This document shows, one piece after another, positions 5,149 to 6,145 of a stretch of DNA of 6,145 nt. A program made the translations under genes and the position numbers. Origin of the DNA: Syntrophobacteria bacterium. Lineage in GTDB: Bacteria > Desulfobacterota > Syntrophobacteria > JARFUL01. The notes under the pieces were generated by a model. The model ran no database searches. It had not been told where the DNA came from and worked only from the letters and a program-made list of their open reading frames with translations. The stretch is taken from NCBI GenBank assembly GCA_029289015.1, contig JARFUL010000129.1:1-6145 (forward strand), given 5' to 3'. Position 1 is the stretch's first letter; the number at the start of each line of letters is the position of its first letter.

Positions 5149-6145
5149 ATGGAAGAGAAGAAAACCAGGCTCTACCTGGTGCGCCACGGCGCGCACACCG
5201 GCCGCGAGGGCGCGTTCCCCGGGCCCGACGACCCCGGGCTCAGCCCCGGGGGGGAAGCCCAGATGAGGCTTCTTTCGTCGCGGCTCTCCGGCATCCGGCC
5301 CGACGCGCTCTACGCGAGCGACCTGAAAAGGGCCGCTGAGTCCGCCCGGATACTGGGGGGAGCCCTCGGGCTCTCCCTTGCGCTCGAAAGCGCGTTCCGG
5401 GAGGCCGACGCGGGCCGGTGGGCCGGGCTCGACCTGAACGAGATCGAGGCCGAATCCCCGGGGACTATCTCGGAGTGGTCGAACAACCTAGCGTCCTTTC
5501 GCCCGCCGGGCGGTGAGAGCCTGGGGGAGATGGCCAAAAGGGTGCTGGCAAGGCTCGGGGAGCTGGTGGCCGCGCACCTAGGCGGCTCTTTCATGGTGGT
5601 GGCCCACAGCGGGGTGAACAGGGCTGTCCTGGCTGACGCGCTGGGGATAGACGAGCCCGCGGTCTTCTCCATGGAGCAGGACCTCGCGTGCCTCAACATC
5701 GTGGACTACTTCGCGGACGGGGTGAAGGTGGTGAGGCTTCTCAACGGCAGGGGGCTCTTCGGGGACCTCGAGATGGAGCCCGGCCACAAGGTATTGATCC
5801 TGGGGGGCGCGCGCTCCGGCAAGTCGGACCTCGCCCTGAGCCTGGCCCAGAGCGTCCCGGGCCCGCGCTACTTTCTCGCCACGGCCCAGGCCCTGGACGA
5901 GGAGATGGCCCGCCGCATAGAGGCCCATAAAGAGCTGAGGGGCGAGGACTGGGAGACCATTGAGGAGCCCGTTGAGGTTGAAAACGCGTTAAAAGAGCTT
6001 CCCGAGGGCGCGGTGGTGGTGCTCGACTGCCTGACGCTCTGGCTCTCCAACCTGCTCCACTCCCCGGGAGGCGACCCCGAAAGCGCGCGCGAGAAGGTGG
6101 AGTCTTTGGCCCACGCGGTCCCCTCCCTGCCCCACACCCTGATCC
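5149..6145 (+). CDS. CobC-CobU fusion: histidine phosphatase plus adenosylcobinamide kinase/guanylyltransferase (partial)
   Basis: An uninterrupted frame of 332 residues, running off the right edge, joins two cobalamin lower-ligand assembly enzymes. Residues 1-205 are a histidine phosphatase like alpha-ribazole phosphatase CobC: LVRHG at 10-14 (R12, H13), second Arg R61 in YASDLKR, acid E85 in READAGRW, and H153 in VVAHSG. Residues 213 to the end are CobU: P-loop GGARSGKS at 219-226, ATAQALDEEMARRIEAH at 244-260 with H260 near the family's guanylylated histidine, WETIEEP at 268-274, and DCLTLWLSNLL at 293-303. About 50 CobU residues are missing at the edge. The linker GDLEMEPG is short. CobU phosphorylates adenosylcobinamide and converts it to the GDP form; CobC removes the phosphate from the ribazole part. 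It lies 19 bp after the CooT-like gene; its Shine-Dalgarno is weak. The phosphatase's use of RHGAHT rather than RHGET is a small departure. Confidence 0.88.
   Translation, partial: MEEKKTRLYLVRHGAHTGREGAFPGPDDPGLSPGGEAQMRLLSSRLSGIRPDALYASDLKRAAESARILGGALGLSLALESAFREADAGRWAGLDLNEIEAESPGTISEWSNNLASFRPPGGESLGEMAKRVLARLGELVAAHLGGSFMVVAHSGVNRAVLADALGIDEPAVFSMEQDLACLNIVDYFADGVKVVRLLNGRGLFGDLEMEPGHKVLILGGARSGKSDLALSLAQSVPGPRYFLATAQALDEEMARRIEAHKELRGEDWETIEEPVEVENALKELPEGAVVVLDCLTLWLSNLLHSPGGDPESAREKVESLAHAVPSLPHTLI

Overview
The window is a piece of a GC-rich bacterial chromosome. It is densely coded, with ordinary housekeeping and anaerobe-type genes, and I see no insertion sequence, prophage, CRISPR array, tRNA or rRNA. 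The gene families suggest a Gram-negative anaerobe or facultative anaerobe, perhaps of the Desulfobacterota or a neighbouring phylum. The clues are a CooT-like nickel protein, a DUF3842 protein, cobalamin assembly enzymes, and an RCK-gated potassium channel beside a cyclic-nucleotide sensor. The taxonomic placement is inference only.

Two transcription units diverge from a 249-bp intergenic region (2146-2394). The leftward unit (minus strand) holds a two-TM potassium channel with a cytoplasmic RCK/TrkA module (934-2145), a stand-alone cyclic-nucleotide-binding domain protein (392-937), and the N-terminal part of a NOL1/NOP2/Sun (RsmF-like) RNA m5C methyltransferase that leaves the left edge (1-395). 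Successive genes overlap by four bases (ATGA and GTGA), so they are very probably co-translated.

The rightward unit holds ParA/Soj (2395-3168), ParB/Spo0J (3165-4013), a YacP-like NYN-domain putative RNase (4016-4504), a DUF3842 protein (4526-4945), a CooT-family small nickel-binding protein (4938-5129) and a CobC-CobU fusion (5149 to the right edge). The fusion joins a histidine phosphatase to adenosylcobinamide kinase/guanylyltransferase. Gaps or overlaps between these genes run from -8 to +21 bp, which fits one operon joining chromosome segregation, RNA turnover and metal/cobalamin functions.

The intergenic region carries a good sigma70-type promoter in each direction (+ strand TTGACC-17 bp-TATTAT; - strand TTTACC-17 bp-extended TGC-TAAAAT) and several short perfect dyads.

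The points most worth a second look are the split arrangement of channel and cyclic-nucleotide-binding domain, the CobC-CobU fusion, and the overlapping DUF3842-CooT pair inside a parAB operon. I did not find strong evidence for an entirely new system.
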